Part shown: positions 5,139 to 5,293 of the stretch, in pieces
Layout of the letters: each line of letters begins with the position of its first letter
Position numbering within the stretch: position 1 is the first letter of the stretch
Source: Gammaproteobacteria bacterium
GTDB taxonomy: Bacteria > Pseudomonadota > Gammaproteobacteria > Eutrophobiales > Eutrophobiaceae
Assembly (NCBI GenBank): GCA_015661095.1
Contig: JACVQI010000147.1
Span: 1-5,293, forward strand
Reading direction: 5' to 3'
Length of the DNA stretch: 5,293 nucleotides
Translations under genes and position numbers: made by a program
The notes under the pieces: generated by a model
What the model was told of the DNA's origin: nothing
The model's input: only the letters and a program-made list of their open reading frames with translations
The model's database searches: none

Positions 5139-5293
5139 ATGAACAATATCATGAACTTGCAGCTGGCTTTACCGACCGGATCACTGGAGACCTATATCCA
5201 GTCGGTGAATCAGATCCCCGTGTTAACTGCCGCCGAGGAAAAAGAGCTTGCCATTCGCTTTCGTGACCACAATGACATAGCGGCGGCACGCAG
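5139..5293 (+). CDS. rpoH: RNA polymerase sigma factor RpoH (sigma-32), N-terminal part (cut by right edge)
   Basis: Heat-shock sigma factor that directs RNA polymerase to chaperone and protease genes. Only 51 codons are visible of about 285. After the start come LQLALPTGSLETYIQSVNQI, then PVLTAAEEKELAIRFRDHND and IAAAR. This matches the start of E. coli sigma-32 (LALAPVGNLDSYIRAANAWP, then LSADEERALAEKLHYHGDLE and AAK) in pattern and spacing, the conserved region 1.2. GGAG (5130-5133) with a 5-nt spacer supports ATG 5139 over the second ATG at 5151. Its place right after ftsX is the usual gammaproteobacterial position. The upstream CIRCE suggests control by HrcA. The part of sigma-32 that responds to chaperones and FtsH is beyond the window. 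Confidence 0.93.
   Translation, partial: MNNIMNLQLALPTGSLETYIQSVNQIPVLTAAEEKELAIRFRDHNDIAAAR

Noticed and set aside
1..5293. Mobile element, CRISPR array, tRNA or rRNA
   Set aside because: No repeat array, transposase, terminal inverted repeat or cloverleaf sequence was seen; nearly all bases belong to conserved housekeeping genes.

Overview
The window is chromosomal housekeeping DNA, most likely from a non-enteric gammaproteobacterium. Two things support this. The right-hand gene order ftsY-ftsE-ftsX-rpoH is the classical gammaproteobacterial cell-division/sigma-32 cluster. The left-hand order rsmD-coaD-ferredoxin-ggt resembles the arrangement I recall from Pseudomonas and related purple-sulfur/environmental lineages. 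Protein features fit: an Alvin-type 2[4Fe-4S] ferredoxin, and CoaD and FtsE close to the E. coli proteins as I remember them. I could not run a search, so the genus is not named.

Layout. Positions 1-2157 hold four genes read leftwards, in transcription order: rsmD (16S rRNA m2G966 methyltransferase), coaD (phosphopantetheine adenylyltransferase), a ferredoxin of the YfhL/Fdx type, and the first half of a secreted gamma-glutamyltransferase that runs off the left edge. They are packed as an operon: rsmD/coaD overlap by ATGA, coaD and the ferredoxin are 18 nt apart, and the ferredoxin/ggt junction appears to be a TTGA overlap. Two starts are non-standard. rsmD has no ATG, GTG or TTG that preserves its conserved N-terminus, and a CTG with an ideal Shine-Dalgarno is the best candidate. 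ggt seems to start at TTG.

Positions 2158-2412 are a divergent intergenic region with no gene. Its right end carries two mutually exclusive hairpins shortly before ftsY. Positions 2413-5017 hold ftsY, ftsE and ftsX, joined by two ATGA overlaps. FtsY is the SRP receptor GTPase and is short here, with almost no acidic A domain. FtsE/FtsX form the ABC-type complex that controls peptidoglycan hydrolases at the septum.

Positions 5018-5138 separate ftsX from the start of rpoH (heat-shock sigma factor, cut by the right edge). This gap is the most interesting part of the window. It contains a near-perfect CIRCE operator (17 of 18 arm positions), the target of the HrcA heat-shock repressor. The operator lies exactly over a probable extended -10 promoter, 33 nt before the rpoH start codon. 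A second sigma-70-like promoter sits upstream at the end of ftsX. If real, the HrcA repressor circuit controls synthesis of sigma-32, putting two normally parallel heat-shock systems in series. No tRNA, rRNA, CRISPR array, insertion sequence or phage feature was seen.
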